A DNA stretch of 64,000 bases from NCBI GenBank assembly GCA_003574785.1, contig QORU01000015.1, positions 124,001 to 188,000 on the forward strand, read 5' to 3'. The position numbers and the translations under genes were made by a program. The notes below the pieces were generated by a model. It saw nothing but the letters and a program-made list of their open reading frames with translations, was not told the origin of the DNA and ran no database searches. Shown piece by piece: positions 42,277 through 49,750 of the stretch. Every line of letters starts with the position of its first letter. Positions within the stretch are counted from its first letter, which is position 1. The DNA comes from Taklimakanibacter deserti. GTDB lineage: Bacteria > Pseudomonadota > Alphaproteobacteria > Rhizobiales > Aestuariivirgaceae.

Positions 42277-43306
42277 GCGCCCTCCGCTTCGCCGGTATCC
42301 TGGCGACGAGATCGAAGAGCGAGACGACAAGGCCGCGCGGGAAGAACAGCATCACCGCGACGAGCAGCGTGCCGGTGATCACCAGCGCGTATTGATTGCC
42401 GGAGGACGAGAGCTTGTAGTTGATCCAGTTGAGCGCATAGGTGCCGATCACCGCGGCAAGGAGCTTCTCGCGTCCGCCGACCGCCACCCAGATGACCGGC
42501 AGCGCCGCGGCGAGGAGGCCCACCTGGCTCGGCGTGATGTAATTGCCCCACTGCACATAGAGAAGGCCGGAGAGGCCCGCGAGGGCTGCCGCCAGCACGA
42601 AGGCGATCCACTGCCGCACTCTTATGTCGTAGCCCAGCGTCTCGGTCCGGAGCGCATCTTCGCGGATCGCCAGCAGCACCTTGCCGAAGGATGAATTGAC
42701 CAAGGCGCGGCAGAGGAGATAGCTCACCGTCACGATGGCGAGCACGAAGTAGAAGAAGGCATAGCCCGAGAAGACATAGGAGCCGAGCTGGAAGCTCGGG
42801 ATCCCCGTCATGCCGTTATAGCCGCCGAGCTGCACCGTGCCGACGCGCCATTGATAGCCGGCGGTCTGGCCGAGGAAGGTCTCGAGCAGCAGGGTCAGAA
42901 CCAAGGTGAGGATCGGCACGATCCAGGTCTGGACCCGCGCGAAGAAGACGAAATAGCCGAAGATGCCGGCGAGCACCATCGCGGCGATGATGCCGCCGAT
43001 GCTGCCGATGAGCGTGCCCAGGGGATGGTTGATCAGGTTGCCGGCGATGATGCCATAGGCGTAGCCCGCGACGCCGAAATAGGCGACCTGGCCGAAGCTC
43101 AAGGTCCCGCAATAGCCCCAGAGGATGCACAGGCCCAGCGCCATGGGAATGTTGAGCAGATAGAAGGAGACATTATAGGCGGCGAATTCCGAGAGATAGA
43201 GCGGCACCGCGATGAACAGCGCCAGCACGGCGGCGAAGATCGCCCAGTAGGGCAGGCCCCGCCCGATATCTTCCGAGCCGTTGAGGAGGCGTAGGATTCT
43301 CTCCAT
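42266..43306 (-). CDS. Amide/urea ABC transporter permease, UrtC type
   Basis: A 346-residue inner-membrane permease of the LivM/UrtC family with about ten hydrophobic segments. Motifs are LGLCILWGYCGTLSFGQVAYFGVAGYAYGI, a cytoplasmic GKVLLAIREDALRTETLGYDIRV loop, and WVAVGGREKLLAAVIGTYALNW. Unlike the LivM-like permease of the first amide module, it has no N- or C-terminal extension, which gives a useful internal comparison. It starts three bases after the UrtB-type permease stop. Confidence 0.93.
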   Translation of the reverse strand: MERILRLLNGSEDIGRGLPYWAIFAAVLALFIAVPLYLSEFAAYNVSFYLLNIPMALGLCILWGYCGTLSFGQVAYFGVAGYAYGIIAGNLINHPLGTLIGSIGGIIAAMVLAGIFGYFVFFARVQTWIVPILTLVLTLLLETFLGQTAGYQWRVGTVQLGGYNGMTGIPSFQLGSYVFSGYAFFYFVLAIVTVSYLLCRALVNSSFGKVLLAIREDALRTETLGYDIRVRQWIAFVLAAALAGLSGLLYVQWGNYITPSQVGLLAAALPVIWVAVGGREKLLAAVIGTYALNWINYKLSSSGNQYALVITGTLLVAVMLFFPRGLVVSLFDLVARIPAKRRAHGE

Positions 43307-43308
43307 GC

Positions 43309-44202
43309 TCAGCGCATCCTGTGCCGGAGATCGAGCCGGCGCTGGATCGCCGCCGAGATGCCGTCGGGCAGGAGGCGGATGAAGATGAGAGCCGCCAGCA
43401 GCAAAGCGACGGTGCCGAGGAACGCGCCGAAATAGAAACCGATCGGCGTCTTGACGACAGACAGCAGCGCGCTTGAGCCGAGCGCCCCGGCGATGACATT
43501 GGTGGCGCCGCCGACCACCACCGTGATGAAGGCGGGTGCCACGAATTGCTGGCCCATGAAGGGCATGATCGACGTGGTGGGCGCGAGGAGCGCGCCGGAC
43601 AGGCCGGCAAGTGCCGCGCCCAGGCTGAAGGTCAGCGTGTAGATGCGGTTCGTATCGACGCCAAGGGCGCGCGCCATGGTGGCGTTCTGCATGGTGGCGC
43701 GGGCCTGAAGCCCGATCTCGGTGCGGTTATAGAGCCACCACAGGGCGACGATCAGCAGCATCGCCACGATGAACATGGCGATCCAATAGAGCGAGAAGGA
43801 ATATTGCCCGAGGGCGAAATTGCCGCCCGGGATCTGGATCGGCGGCATGAAGGGCCCGAACAGCAGGAGGAAGCCCTGCGACAGGATGAGGCTGATGCCC
43901 CAGGTGACGACGAGCGCGCCGAGCTCGCGGCCATAGAAGCGCTTGATGATGGTAAGCTCGAGGAGCGCGCCGAAGACGCCGACGACGAAGAAGCTGATGA
44001 TGGCGGCGAGCCAGAAGGGCACGCCATATTGATAGACGAAGGAGGCGACATAGGCGCCCATCATCATGAGCTCGCCATGGGCGAGGTTGATGATGTTCAT
44101 CATGCCGAGGATGACGATGAGGCCCAACGCGCACAGTAGGAGAAAGGCCGCATTCGTGCCGAGCTGGTAGAAGATGCTGGCGATCAGACCGACAAGATCC
44201 AT
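43309..44202 (-). CDS. Amide/urea ABC transporter permease, UrtB type
   Basis: A 297-residue inner-membrane permease of the LivH/UrtB family. Motifs are LGLIVILGMMNIINLAHGELMMMGAYVASFVY, the GLQARATMQNATMARALGVDTNRIY cytoplasmic loop, and TVVVGGATNVIAGALGSSALL near residue 235. It follows the receptor gene after a 66-base gap holding a strong hairpin. It forms the import channel with the UrtC-type permease. Confidence 0.93.
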   Translation of the reverse strand: MDLVGLIASIFYQLGTNAAFLLLCALGLIVILGMMNIINLAHGELMMMGAYVASFVYQYGVPFWLAAIISFFVVGVFGALLELTIIKRFYGRELGALVVTWGISLILSQGFLLLFGPFMPPIQIPGGNFALGQYSFSLYWIAMFIVAMLLIVALWWLYNRTEIGLQARATMQNATMARALGVDTNRIYTLTFSLGAALAGLSGALLAPTTSIMPFMGQQFVAPAFITVVVGGATNVIAGALGSSALLSVVKTPIGFYFGAFLGTVALLLAALIFIRLLPDGISAAIQRRLDLRHRMR

Positions 44203-44235
44203 GGACGCGTAAGGCCTTAAGTGACGAGGAGCGGC

Positions 44236-44257
44236 CGGAGCTCCCGAAGGAGCTCCG
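44236..44257 (-). promoter_or_regulatory. Intercistronic hairpin with UUCG loop after the receptor gene
   Basis: On the minus-strand transcript CGGAGCTCC-TTCG-GGAGCTCCG forms a perfect nine-base stem closed by a UUCG tetraloop, 12 bases after the FmdD-like stop. No T-run follows, so it is more likely to protect the receptor part of the mRNA from 3' decay, giving more receptor than permease, than to terminate fully. Confidence 0.65.
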
Positions 44258-44268
44258 CTTTCAAGAGC

Positions 44269-45804
44269 TTAGGCCTTTCCGAACATCTTGAAATAGGGAT
44301 CTTCGTCCGGCGTGTATTGCTTGAATTCCGGCGTGCGGACCAGGTTGACGCCGAGCCGCTGCAGCCACCAGGCCTGGATCATCGGCCAGTCGCGCACGAA
44401 GCTCACATTGTGGTTCTCGTCGCAATAAGCGAGGCGGATGGGATGGGCGCAATGATGCGTGCCGGGCTCGAGGAACACGCTGCCCTCCGGCGCCTCGATA
44501 TTCCAGCCGAGCTCCAGACAGCGCCTGACCTTCTCCTGCTCGGTCGTGCCGGCAAGGCGTGCCGCCTTGGCATAGAGATGGACGGTGAAATAGGTGTTCT
44601 GCGCCATCTCGCCGATATACTGGTCGTCCGGAAACATCTCCATCCAGCGCTTGACGAAGGCGCGGTTGCGCGCCGTCGGCACTTCCATCTGATACTGGAT
44701 GGCATTGTGCATATTGGCGAGCGAAGGCGGCGCGAAGCGTTTGTGCTCGTAGCCCTGCGCCATGTTCACGGTCGAGGCCATGGGGAATTTGAGGCCCGCG
44801 GCCGCGGCTTGCGGATAGTAATTGTGGTGGTTCTGGCCGACGAGCAGCGTCATCACCCAGTCGGGCTTCGCCTGCTGGATGCGGGCGATGACCTGGCTGA
44901 ATTCCGACACCGAGAGCGGGATGAACTCCTCGCCGATGATCTCGCCGCCGACCAGTGGGATGTAGGCCTTGGTCCAGGCGGCCGTCAGCTGGCCGAAATT
45001 ATAGTCGGCCGCGATGGTGTAGCATTTCGGCCCGAATTTCTCGACCATGTACTGAACCGTCGGGATGACCTGCTGCTCGCAGACCGGGCCCGTGCAGAAG
45101 GTATTGGCGTCGGCGACGCCGCCTTCGTATTGGTTGGTGTAGAAATAGAGCTGCTTCGCCTGATCGACGATCGGACGGATCGCCTCGCGCTCGGCCGAGG
45201 CGAAACCCGCGACCAGCACATCGACCTTGTCTTCCTGGATGAGCTTGCGGGCGAGCTGCTGCCACACCGCGTTGTTGCTCTGCCCGTCGGCCTTGAGGAG
45301 CTGCAATTCGCGCCCCAATATGCCCTTCTCACCCGAATCGATCAGGATGTCGTCATCCTCGTCATAGACGAGGTCGGTCACCGACTTGTCGCCGCCGGCA
45401 TCGACCACGTCGAGCTTGGTGCCTTCCTTGCTGATGATCGGGGGCTTCTTGGCCACTTGGCCTTCGACGCCCAGGAAGCCGGCGCCGATATTGGGCGCGC
45501 CCTTGAGGGTCTTGCCCTCGTTGATCTCCTTGACCGCGAGCTGCGCGGCATGGACTTTCTGCAGGCCGTAGACGGCGAGATTGCCCGATTCATCCTCGAT
45601 GAAACCGAGCTTAACCGGATCGCCCGACTGCGCGAAGGCACTCGCCGGTCCGCCGAAATCCCGGAGATAGGTCGGCAGCGCCACCGCCGCGCCGACGCCT
45701 GCCGCGACGATGCCTTTGACGACGGTGCGCCGGTCGGCCAGAATTTCACCGTCAGCTGTGGTCTCCACGGGGAGAATTGTGTCGTCCAATTTCTTGTCAG
45801 CCAT
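44269..45804 (-). CDS. fmdD: Tat-exported amide/urea ABC receptor (FmdD/UrtA type)
   Basis: A 511-residue Peripla_BP_5 receptor, larger than amino-acid receptors and like UrtA/FmdD. After a 24-residue polar lead comes a twin-arginine signal (ADRRTVVKGIVAAGVGAAVALP). The mature protein has KLGFIEDESGNLAVYGLQKVHAAQLAVKEIN, LYFYTNQYEGGVADANTF, GQNHHNYYPQAAAAGL and CAHPIRLAYCDENH, all typical of short-amide/urea receptors. The ATG at 45804 has AGGAAAGGG upstream. It sits 23 bases after AmiR and 66 before the permeases. With the downstream formamidase, formamide or a close relative is the probable ligand. Confidence 0.93.
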   Translation of the reverse strand: MADKKLDDTILPVETTADGEILADRRTVVKGIVAAGVGAAVALPTYLRDFGGPASAFAQSGDPVKLGFIEDESGNLAVYGLQKVHAAQLAVKEINEGKTLKGAPNIGAGFLGVEGQVAKKPPIISKEGTKLDVVDAGGDKSVTDLVYDEDDDILIDSGEKGILGRELQLLKADGQSNNAVWQQLARKLIQEDKVDVLVAGFASAEREAIRPIVDQAKQLYFYTNQYEGGVADANTFCTGPVCEQQVIPTVQYMVEKFGPKCYTIAADYNFGQLTAAWTKAYIPLVGGEIIGEEFIPLSVSEFSQVIARIQQAKPDWVMTLLVGQNHHNYYPQAAAAGLKFPMASTVNMAQGYEHKRFAPPSLANMHNAIQYQMEVPTARNRAFVKRWMEMFPDDQYIGEMAQNTYFTVHLYAKAARLAGTTEQEKVRRCLELGWNIEAPEGSVFLEPGTHHCAHPIRLAYCDENHNVSFVRDWPMIQAWWLQRLGVNLVRTPEFKQYTPDEDPYFKMFGKA

Positions 45805-45827
45805 GTCTGTCCCTTTCCTGTTTCCCA

Positions 45828-46427
45828 TCATGCTCTGGTCTTCTTATCCACGCTCGTGCTCAGGATCTGCGCCGCGAGCTCCTCGACTGGAATGCGCTTG
45901 CTCATGCTTTCCTTGCGGAGATGCCGATAGGCTTCCTCATCGTTGAGTCCTAAGCCCTGCATGAGCTGAAGAATGGCCTTCACGACGATACGCCGTGCGC
46001 CCTGGCGCTCCTGGATCGTCGACAGTTTGCCGAGCAGCTGCTGGCGCCGCTGGCGTTCGTTGAAGGCGAAATAGAGCGCCGTATAGACGCCGTTCGAGCG
46101 CACCGGCTTCATCAGCACCGCCGAAGGCTCGATGTCGAAGGCGCGCTGCAGCCGGCTCGGCGATTCGATGCCGATGACCGCGACGACCGGCAAGGCCAGC
46201 CCCGCGATTGCGGACACGAATTGCGCATCGAGCATGTCGGTGTCGATGAAGGCCATATCGGCCGCTGCCAGGCTGGATTTGAGGTCGGCGGGCGAGCCTT
46301 GCGGGTCGAAATGAGTGGGTATGATGCCGAGCTTGCCGAGTGTGACCTTCAGCGATTGCGCATTGCGGTCCTCGGCCATCACCAGGAGAGCGCTGCAGCC
46401 GCGGAAATTCTGGACCGGCCGCGTCAT
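45828..46427 (-). CDS. amiR: AmiR-like ANTAR antiterminator
   Basis: A 199-residue protein with an N-terminal receiver-like domain lacking a functional phosphorylation site (about residues 10-120, MAFIDTDML), a coiled linker (NERQRRQQLLGKLSTIQERQGARRIVVKAI) and a C-terminal ANTAR domain (residues about 135-195: LMQGLGLNDEEAYRHLRKESMSKRIPVEELAAQIL). ANTAR proteins bind paired hairpins in nascent RNA and prevent termination. AmiR of Pseudomonas is held inactive by AmiC until an amide binds AmiC. Here amiR overlaps amiC by ATGA, giving the same one-to-one pairing. The RNA target may be the leader at 47605-47695. Confidence 0.9.
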   Translation of the reverse strand: MTRPVQNFRGCSALLVMAEDRNAQSLKVTLGKLGIIPTHFDPQGSPADLKSSLAAADMAFIDTDMLDAQFVSAIAGLALPVVAVIGIESPSRLQRAFDIEPSAVLMKPVRSNGVYTALYFAFNERQRRQQLLGKLSTIQERQGARRIVVKAILQLMQGLGLNDEEAYRHLRKESMSKRIPVEELAAQILSTSVDKKTRA

Positions 46428-47584
46428 TTGACGATCCTCAGATGGGCCGGGCGCGGCACCCGCTCGTGGCGGACATCGTCCCAGATCAGATAGGGATCGG
46501 GCTTGATCGGCTGGCTTGCCGCGAAAATGATGTCGAAGCCGCCTTTGCTATTGGAAACGCCGATGCGCGGCGTCAGATAGCTGTGCCGGTTGTCGCTGTC
46601 GATGCGCACCGGGCCCTGCGGCGCGTCGAACTCGACATGCGAGAGGACCGAGCGCACGGCCGGCATGTCCTCGCCGCCGGCCGCCTTGAGGGCGCGGGCG
46701 AGCAGATGGACCGCATTATAGGAGGCCTCGGCATCGGCCGATGTCGCGCGCTGACCGGGGAAGCGGCGGCGATAGGCGCGCGCGAAGGAGGCGTTGGCCT
46801 CCGTGTCGATGCTTTCGAAATAGACCGATGAGCTGATATGGCCGTCCGCGGCCTCCGGTCCTATTTCGGCGAGCTCGGGCTCGGACAGGCTGCAGCTCGC
46901 GACCGGCATGTCGCGCGGCTGGTCGAGACGTGCGCGTTTCGCCGCCCTTCTCAGCGCGCGGAAGAAGGCATAGGCCGAATCGCCGATCAGCGTGTTGAAG
47001 ATGAAATGCGGGCGGCAATCGAGGATCTGCCGGACGATCGAATCGTGATCGACGTCGCCCACCGGCACATAGCGCTCGGCCAGCACGCTGCCGCCCGAAG
47101 CCAGCACCGCCTCGCGCATGATCTTGTTGTTTTCCCAGGCCCAGATGTAGTTCGAGCCGACGAAATAGGCCTTGTTGCCGTAGCGCTTGAGCAGGAAATC
47201 GGCGAGCGGCACGATGTGCTGGTTGGGCGAGGCGCCGGTATAGACGACATTCTCGCTGCTCTCGAAGCCTTCATAATGCGAGGGATACCAGAGCAGCCCG
47301 TCATATTTCTCGAAATAGGGCAGCACTTCCTTGCGGCTGGACGAGGTGTAGCAGCCGATGACATGGACGAGGCCCTCATCGATGAGCATCGACTTGGCGA
47401 GCCGTGCATAGGCGCTCAAGGCGCCGCCCGGATCGGCGATGCTGGGTTCGAGCGTGAAGGGGAAGGCATCGCCGGCATTGACTTCATCGATGGCGAGCAA
47501 GGCACCGTTCAGCATCGCCTGGCCGATCGTGGCATAGGGTCCGGTGATCGAGAAAAGAAGACCGAGCCTGTGCCTGCCTTTCAT
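46424..47584 (-). CDS. amiC: AmiC-like cytoplasmic amide sensor
   Basis: A 386-residue periplasmic-binding fold without signal peptide (MKGRHRLGLLFSITGPYATIGQAMLNGALLAIDEVNAG). Motifs shared with AmiC are VIGCYTSSSRKEVLPYFEKYDGLLWYPSHYEGFESSENVVYTGASPNQH and FVGSNYIWAWENNKIMRE. AmiC binds AmiR and releases it when acetamide-like ligands bind. The ATG at 47584 follows GGAAGGAAAG; an upstream frame to 47632 would cross the terminator-like hairpin. First gene of the amide operon. Confidence 0.92.
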   Translation of the reverse strand: MKGRHRLGLLFSITGPYATIGQAMLNGALLAIDEVNAGDAFPFTLEPSIADPGGALSAYARLAKSMLIDEGLVHVIGCYTSSSRKEVLPYFEKYDGLLWYPSHYEGFESSENVVYTGASPNQHIVPLADFLLKRYGNKAYFVGSNYIWAWENNKIMREAVLASGGSVLAERYVPVGDVDHDSIVRQILDCRPHFIFNTLIGDSAYAFFRALRRAAKRARLDQPRDMPVASCSLSEPELAEIGPEAADGHISSSVYFESIDTEANASFARAYRRRFPGQRATSADAEASYNAVHLLARALKAAGGEDMPAVRSVLSHVEFDAPQGPVRIDSDNRHSYLTPRIGVSNSKGGFDIIFAASQPIKPDPYLIWDDVRHERVPRPAHLRIVK

Positions 47585-47604
47585 GCGCTTTCCTTCCGGT
47601 CGGC

Positions 47605-47645
47605 TTAAAAAACAAAAAGCCCGCGGGCTCAAACTCCCGGGGCTT
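47605..47645 (-). terminator. Terminator-like hairpin in the leader upstream of amiC
   Basis: Read on the minus strand, AAGCCCCGGG and AGCCCGCGGGCT lead into TTTTTGTTTTTT, a GC-rich hairpin with a T-run, ending about 20 bases before the amiC start codon. It may be the conditional terminator controlled by AmiR, or simply the terminator of the upstream enolase-family gene, whose stop is 110 bases away. Confidence 0.7.
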
Positions 47646-47654
47646 CATCGCCAC

Positions 47655-47695
47655 ACTATCTGTCTGGAATAGTCGATCACCACATGTCTGTGGTG
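47655..47695 (-). promoter_or_regulatory. Two adjacent RNA hairpins upstream of the terminator, candidate ANTAR target
   Basis: On the minus-strand transcript the first hairpin is CACCACA-GACA-TGTGGTG (47695 to 47678, seven perfect pairs). The second is ACTAT-TCCAGACAG-ATAGT (47673 to 47655). Both loops contain CAGACA. Paired hairpins just before a terminator are the hallmark of ANTAR antitermination leaders; the classical loops have A at position 1 and G at position 4, which these do not clearly meet, so the call is tentative. Confidence 0.5.
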
Positions 47696-47754
47696 TGAAC
47701 CGCAGACCGAGCATCCTTGCTCGCCGGAAAGTATTGCATCCGAGGTTTTTTGCG

Positions 47755-48882
47755 TCAAGGCCTGCGGACTTCGAACCTCAGGATGGCCGCGGCCTCGATC
47801 GCCTTCCAATCGATGCCGATGCCGAGGCCTTGGCCCGGCGGCGCATGGACATAGCCCTGGGCGTCGGTGCGGATGACGTCTTGCGCGCCATATTCGAAGG
47901 CGGGGTAGGGAACGGGCTGCTCGAAATAGGTGCAGTTCGCATAAGCGAGCATCATATGCAGATTGGCCGCCTGGGTCAGCGTATAGCCCCAGCATTGGAT
48001 CTCGACATCCATGCCGAGCGCCTCGGCCAGCCCCATCACCTTGCGCAGCGGCGTGATGCCGCCGCAGATCGTCGCATCGACCCGAAGCGCGCTCCAGGCG
48101 CCGGCCTTCGCCGCCTGCGCCAGGGCCTGCAGATCGAGCCAGGTATTGCCGGCGGCGATCACCGGCACCGTGCTTCGGCGCCGCAGCTCGCAATAGCCCT
48201 CGATGTCGGTGTCGAGCAAGGGGGCCTCGAACCACCTAAAGCCGAGCTCGCTCAAGCGGCGCGCGACCTTGACGGCGCCGATGCGGTCGTAACGCTGCTC
48301 GACGTCGAGCATCAGAGCGAGATCCTGGCCGTGGAAATGTTTCGCCACCGCCTCGCACATGGGCAGGTCGCGCTCCGGCACGCACCAGCAGTGGAATTTG
48401 ACGGCTTTGAACCCCTCGCGCCGTCTCTCGCCGACATAGTCGATATAGGCCTGGTTGTCGGCGAGGAGCGGGGTCGAGGCATAGCTCAGGACCTTGTCGC
48501 GGGCGCCGCCGAGCAGCTGGTAGAGCGGCAATCGCGCATGCCGCGCCGCCATGTCCCACAGAGCGATATCGATGAGCGAATGGGCCTGCGGCACCATAGG
48601 CGTGCCGAGATTGCGCAATTTGAGCCACAGGCTTTCTCTTTCACCTGGATGCCGGCCGATGATGTCGGGCAGGATATGGCGCAGCGTCTCGCCGGTGGCG
48701 CGGTCGAAACCATGAGGCGTGATCATCGCCGCGCCGGCAATGCCTTCGAGCCCGCTCGCCGCGGTGAGGCGCAGGACGATATTGGCCATATACTGCCCGC
48801 TCATACCGTCGGCCCAGGTGTAGCGCTCGACATCGGGTCCGACGACGAAGACTTCCGCTCTTTCGATGGCGTGCTCTTTCAT
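47755..48882 (-). CDS. Enolase-superfamily protein (mandelate racemase/muconate lactonising type)
   Basis: A 375-residue TIM-barrel enzyme. N-terminal capping domain (residues about 5-125), then a barrel with KFHCWC, metal ligands in LMLDVEQRYD (Asp) and WFEAPLLDTD (Glu). At the expected third ligand position the sequence reads AAGNTW, so the usual Glu seems to be Asn. The C-terminal catalytic region has EIQCWG instead of a clear His dyad. It may be an acid-sugar dehydratase or a racemase-like relative with altered chemistry. The start at 48882 overlaps the stop of a truncated ABC ATPase gene as ATGA, so it once followed a polar amino-acid-type importer. Confidence 0.85.
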   Translation of the reverse strand: MKEHAIERAEVFVVGPDVERYTWADGMSGQYMANIVLRLTAASGLEGIAGAAMITPHGFDRATGETLRHILPDIIGRHPGERESLWLKLRNLGTPMVPQAHSLIDIALWDMAARHARLPLYQLLGGARDKVLSYASTPLLADNQAYIDYVGERRREGFKAVKFHCWCVPERDLPMCEAVAKHFHGQDLALMLDVEQRYDRIGAVKVARRLSELGFRWFEAPLLDTDIEGYCELRRRSTVPVIAAGNTWLDLQALAQAAKAGAWSALRVDATICGGITPLRKVMGLAEALGMDVEIQCWGYTLTQAANLHMMLAYANCTYFEQPVPYPAFEYGAQDVIRTDAQGYVHAPPGQGLGIGIDWKAIEAAAILRFEVRRP

Positions 48883-49052
48883 ATTGCCTCTCTGTTGAAT
48901 GTGGGGGGTTGCGTGCTGCTTTCACCATGCCAGCCGGGATGGCTGAGGAAGTCGCGGGTGCGGGCGACACGGGCGGCGGTGAATATCTCTTTCGGCGTGC
49001 CCTCCTCGATGGCCCGGCCCTTGTCGAAGACGGCGACACGGCTGCGGAAGCG
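48879..49052 (-). pseudogene. 3' remnant of a polar amino-acid ABC transporter ATPase (GlnQ type)
   Basis: Minus-strand codons from 49052 encode 57 residues, RFRSRVAVFDKGRAIEEGTP and then KEIF, RTRDFLSH and a divergent tail. This is the typical C-terminal end of GlnQ/HisP-type ATPases (DRVVFMDKGxIVEEGxPxEIF). An in-frame TAG lies directly upstream and unrelated sequence begins near 49055, so the first about 200 codons are gone. The stop overlaps the enolase-family start. A deletion or insertion that replaced the rest of the importer is inferred. The stretch 49060-49191 holds nothing I recognise. Confidence 0.8.
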
Positions 49053-49191
49053 CTAGCTGCGTGATCACGAAATGTGGGCACCGCAGTGCCGGGCCTGCTG
49101 GGTAGCCAAAATCAGGAAATCGCCGTCCCTGCGCTGACGTTACAGCGGGAAGGGGCATCTCATACGCCCGACCCGCGTTGCAAGGCCCCGC

Positions 49192-49668
49192 TCATCCCTG
49201 ACTCTTGACGGGACCCGGCTGGTTGAGTCCGCCCACCCCCAGTTTTCTGCCGCTCGCAAGAAGGTAGTAGCCAAGGCGGACAACCTGCGCATGCTCGCCC
49301 TCGACGTCTATCCGGAATTTGAGCCGTATCCGCAGCTCATTCTGGTTTGGCCCCTGTTCGCCGACGGTGTCCCAGCTGAGTTCGCTGACTTCCCATTGCA
49401 TGAAGTCGTCCTCATCCGGACTGGTACTGTCGAACCCGTCGATAGTGACTTTGGGGACAACGTTTCTGACATCTTCCCAGAAAGGACCAACCAAAAGGCG
49501 CACATCATAGGTCTCGACAACGTTGTCGTCTTCGTTTCCCTTGAGACTGCCGGTGGTTTTGACGCTGCCTTGTACGACCACTCCGACATGCGATTCGGTT
49601 TCCGGTTGAAAGAATCCGCGATGTTCCGCTTCGAACGCACTCTGTGGGGGCTCGAGAATGATTGCCAT
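49192..49668 (-). CDS. Hypothetical protein, unrecognised
   Basis: A 158-residue predicted cytosolic protein that I do not recognise. It is acidic, with alternating polar beta-like stretches (HVGVVVQGSVKTTGSLKG, VVETYDVRLLVGPFWEDV, LRIRLKFRIDVEG) and no cysteine or membrane segment. AGAAGGAGG seven bases before the ATG at 49668 is an excellent ribosome site, supporting a real gene. Base composition is less GC-biased at third positions than the neighbours, and it lies next to the truncated ATPase remnant, so it may have arrived with the event that truncated that operon. It is downstream of the ProW-like gene on the same strand with an 82-base gap. Confidence 0.7.
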   Translation of the reverse strand: MAIILEPPQSAFEAEHRGFFQPETESHVGVVVQGSVKTTGSLKGNEDDNVVETYDVRLLVGPFWEDVRNVVPKVTIDGFDSTSPDEDDFMQWEVSELSWDTVGEQGPNQNELRIRLKFRIDVEGEHAQVVRLGYYLLASGRKLGVGGLNQPGPVKSQG

Positions 49669-49750
49669 CGCTGGCCTCCTTCTGACGGCTGCACGGGCGA
49701 CAGAACCAGTGTACCTGAAGGAACGCACGATAACAAATAGTCGGCCTGGT

